Below, one piece after another: positions 61,956 through 64,000 of a DNA stretch of 64,000 nt (position 1 is its first letter; the number at the start of each line of letters is the position of its first letter). The DNA comes from Promineifilum sp. (lineage in GTDB: Bacteria > Chloroflexota > Anaerolineae > Promineifilales > Promineifilaceae). The notes under the pieces were generated by a model that searched no databases, had not been told where the DNA came from, and worked only from the letters and a program-made list of their open reading frames with translations. Both the position numbers and the translations under genes were made by a program. The stretch covers positions 1 to 64,000 of the forward strand of contig JAGOZU010000004.1 of NCBI GenBank assembly GCA_018058545.1. Reading direction: 5' to 3'.

Positions 61956-63586
61956 GAACCAGACTTTCGGCGGCGATCATGGCGGCCGCTCTCCTGATCA
62001 TCGTTCTCGCACTCGTCGCTTGTGGCGGGGGCGTGCCGGATGCTGAATCGCCGGTGATCGCCGCCACCTCCCCGGCGACTCCTCTCCCACAACCGTCGGC
62101 AACGATCGCGCCCACGGATACGGCTGAGCCGTCACCCGCCCCGTCACCGACGCCGACCCACACACCAACCCCGACTCCGACGCCTGAGCCGGTGACTCTG
62201 GCCGCCCCGCCGGAGTGGGAGCCGGATGTTCGGCTCGCTCTGGAGGCGATGAATGAGTCCGGGGCATCACCGTACGCCTGGTCCTTGCTGGTCGAGGAGG
62301 ACATCGAGGCGGCATTAGCCGGCGGCCGCGCCCAGATCGCGCTTTCACGCGACGACTCGGGCGCCATCGTGCGCCGGGAGCCGCTGGCTTTCGCCGTCCC
62401 GTTCACGACCGAATGGGAAAACCTCCTGCCGGCCGAGGCCGAGAACGTGCTGGCCAACGGACATTATTTGATCCGGGTCATCCGCTGGAGCGACATGACG
62501 CCGGATAACAAGGCCATGCGCGTGGACGGCCGCCATCCGACCGACCCGGATTATCCCTACATGGAGACATGGTCGCTGATGAGCGCGTCGGGCTACGAGG
62601 AGGCGACGGCCGAATTGGCAGGCGTGTTAGCCGAAGCCTTGGCTCCGCTGCCGACGATCCGGATCGCCGCCGTCGGCGATCTCAACCTGGACCGCTCGGT
62701 TGGCTACATCATCACGACGACGGGCGATCTGGCCTATCCGCTCTCGCTGGTGAAACCCGTCTTCGATGCCGCCGACTACACCATCGGCAATCTGGAGACG
62801 GCCCTGGGCGACGTGGGCGAACCGGCCGCCAAGCTCTATCCATTCCGCTCTCCGCCCCAAGCGGCCAAGGCGCTGGCCATCGGCGGCGTCGATCTGGTAT
62901 CACTGGCCAATAATCATGCCCAGGACTACGGACCGGAAGCCTTGCTGCAGGGGATCGATCTCCTGCAGGCGGCAGGCGTGGCGACCGTCGGCGGCGGCGC
63001 GAACGAAGCGGCCGCTCACGCGCCCCATATCGCCGAGATCGGCGGGCTGAAAGTCGCCTTTCTAGGGTATGTCAACGTCCCGGTCGAGGCGGAGACTCAT
63101 TTCGACACGAGGAGCTGGTCGGCGACGGCCGACGTGCCGGGACTGGCCTGGGGCGATCCGGCGCGAATGTCGGCCGATGTGGCCGCCATTCGCTCCGATG
63201 TCGATCTGGTCGTAGTCATTCTGCATAGCGGCTTCGAATACATCGAGGAGCCGGGCGAGGAACAGGTGGCCGCGGCCCGGGCGGCCATTGACGCGGGAGC
63301 CGATCTGGTGGTGGGCCATCACGCCCATATCCTGCAAGGTATCCACCATTATGGCGAAGGCATCATTGCTTACGGAATGGGTAACTTCCTCTTCGACATC
63401 GACGGCCCGCGCGAGACGGCCATCCTCAACGTGTGGCTGGATCGAAACGGCGTGCGCCAGCTGGAATTGGTCCCGGCCATCATCCAGGAACATGGCCAGC
63501 CGCGACTGGCTCAACCGGAAGAGGCAGGATCGATCCTGTCGCGGGTCTATTACCTGACCATGCTCCTCAACGCCGCCAATCCATAA
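61952..63586 (+). CDS. CapA-like (poly-gamma-glutamate synthesis type) lipoprotein
   Basis: The 544-residue product has a lipobox LVAC (Cys24) and a Thr/Pro linker to about residue 87. An unassigned domain (about 88-230) precedes the CapA calcineurin-like metallophosphatase domain (PGA_cap): IRIAAVGDLNLDRSVGY, YTIGNLETALGD, VDLVSLANNHAQDYG, VVVILHSGFEYIEEPG and LVVGHHAHILQG. In Bacillus, CapA helps export poly-gamma-glutamate. No capB/C genes are here, so the role may be in other envelope polymers. It is translationally coupled to the upstream carboxypeptidase gene (ATGA overlap). Confidence 0.87.
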   Translation: MRTRLSAAIMAAALLIIVLALVACGGGVPDAESPVIAATSPATPLPQPSATIAPTDTAEPSPAPSPTPTHTPTPTPTPEPVTLAAPPEWEPDVRLALEAMNESGASPYAWSLLVEEDIEAALAGGRAQIALSRDDSGAIVRREPLAFAVPFTTEWENLLPAEAENVLANGHYLIRVIRWSDMTPDNKAMRVDGRHPTDPDYPYMETWSLMSASGYEEATAELAGVLAEALAPLPTIRIAAVGDLNLDRSVGYIITTTGDLAYPLSLVKPVFDAADYTIGNLETALGDVGEPAAKLYPFRSPPQAAKALAIGGVDLVSLANNHAQDYGPEALLQGIDLLQAAGVATVGGGANEAAAHAPHIAEIGGLKVAFLGYVNVPVEAETHFDTRSWSATADVPGLAWGDPARMSADVAAIRSDVDLVVVILHSGFEYIEEPGEEQVAAARAAIDAGADLVVGHHAHILQGIHHYGEGIIAYGMGNFLFDIDGPRETAILNVWLDRNGVRQLELVPAIIQEHGQPRLAQPEEAGSILSRVYYLTMLLNAANP

Positions 63587-63600
63587 GGCGAGGATCGACT

Positions 63601-64000
63601 CTAGCCGCCATCGGCCGATTCGGTAGAGGTGGAACCAGGTCCGATGATCTGCTCGGCCGAGAAACCGCTGATCAACCCTTGCTCGTTCAACGCGGCGATG
63701 CTGACCGCGTAGGTGACGTTGGGATCGAGGCCGGTGAGGGCGACATTACCGGCATGGACGGCCTTCACAAAACGAAAGGTGGGGTAGTAGGCCGAGTCGA
63801 TTGAGCGAAAGGAGATGGCATAGCCCGAGGCATCGGGCGTAACCGGCCATGTCAACAGAAAGGCTCCCGGCTCGGCCATTGGCGTGATGATCGGCGGGGC
63901 GGGTTGGGCCGGGCCACCGGCCAGATTGGCGGCCACAGCCACGTTTAATTGCGCCATGCGTTGCAGATAGCTGTAGTCGATCAGATCCCAGGTATCGAGG
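63601..64000 (-). CDS. C-terminal part of a secreted protein with an Fn3 domain (M28 peptidase-like tail)
   Basis: About 132 codons run from the right edge to a TAG at 63601. The edge reads LDTWDLIDYSYLQRMAQLNVAV, a segment often seen near the end of Chloroflexota M28-family aminopeptidases. A fibronectin type III domain follows (about the last 95 residues, with FLLTWPVTPDASGYAISFRS and TGLDPNVTYAVSIAALNEQG). The catalytic part would lie beyond the window. The peptidase assignment is tentative; the Fn3 call is firmer. Confidence 0.65.
   Translation of the reverse strand, partial: LDTWDLIDYSYLQRMAQLNVAVAANLAGGPAQPAPPIITPMAEPGAFLLTWPVTPDASGYAISFRSIDSAYYPTFRFVKAVHAGNVALTGLDPNVTYAVSIAALNEQGLISGFSAEQIIGPGSTSTESADGG

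Overview
This 64 kb window reads as chromosomal DNA from a high-GC Chloroflexota bacterium, probably Anaerolineae or a related filamentous class. This is an inference. It rests on the many lipoproteins with a VAC-type lipobox followed by long Thr/Pro/Ala (TPTP-like) linkers, secreted proteins with divergent InlB/Flg_new-type repeats, heptose and exopolysaccharide genes without recognisable lipid A genes, HerA/NurA genes, and a dense background of the palindrome CGGCCG. No phage, transposase, CRISPR array or rRNA was found.

Layout. Positions 1-1884 (minus) carry pdxT (cut by the left edge) and asnS. Positions 2018-16874 (minus) form a carbohydrate region: a lipid-anchored glycosidase-like protein, a GT39-type membrane glycosyltransferase, a GH13 amylase, a TumE-type toxin-antitoxin pair, a very large lipid-anchored GH57 protein, and a maltose-type ABC importer (malE-malF-malG without an ATPase) preceded by a MarR regulator. 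The binding protein is fused to a fasciclin (FAS1) domain. Positions 17031-23296 hold tRNA-Asp, a flavin dehydrogenase, a HAD phosphatase, an orphan ribbon-helix-helix protein, a hydroxyproline dehydratase-like gene and dnaK. Positions 23477-38297 (minus) form one exopolysaccharide or surface-glycan cluster of visibly lower GC: tyrosine autokinase, sulfotransferase, two glycosyltransferases, the heptose genes hddA/gmhA/gmhB, galE, a flippase and two large paralogous secreted repeat proteins.

From 38569 come tRNA-Met, rlmB, cysS and a PIN-TRAM membrane protein, followed by a possible copper-binding lipoprotein, two tandem small membrane proteins separated by palindromic repeats, and a NarX/NarL-type two-component pair. 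Positions 46439-52960 look like a DNA-maintenance island: herA, a small HAS-barrel-like gene and nurA on the minus strand, divergent from dnaX-ybaB-recR. The right end (53004-64000) has a cysteine-desulfurase-like enzyme, a DUF3048 lipoprotein, asd, tRNA-Leu, a phosphoribosyltransferase, hyuB, a zinc-ribbon membrane protein, a VanY-like carboxypeptidase, a CapA-like protein, and the C-terminus of a secreted protein with an Fn3 domain.

The best candidates for new biology are the FAS1-MalE fusion, the three-gene NurA/HAS-barrel/HerA operon, the paralogous surface proteins ending the sulfated-heptose glycan cluster, and a set of short repeats: seven-base arrays, a 59-bp element with terminal inverted repeats, and large palindromes. 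Some of the repeats lie inside coding sequence.
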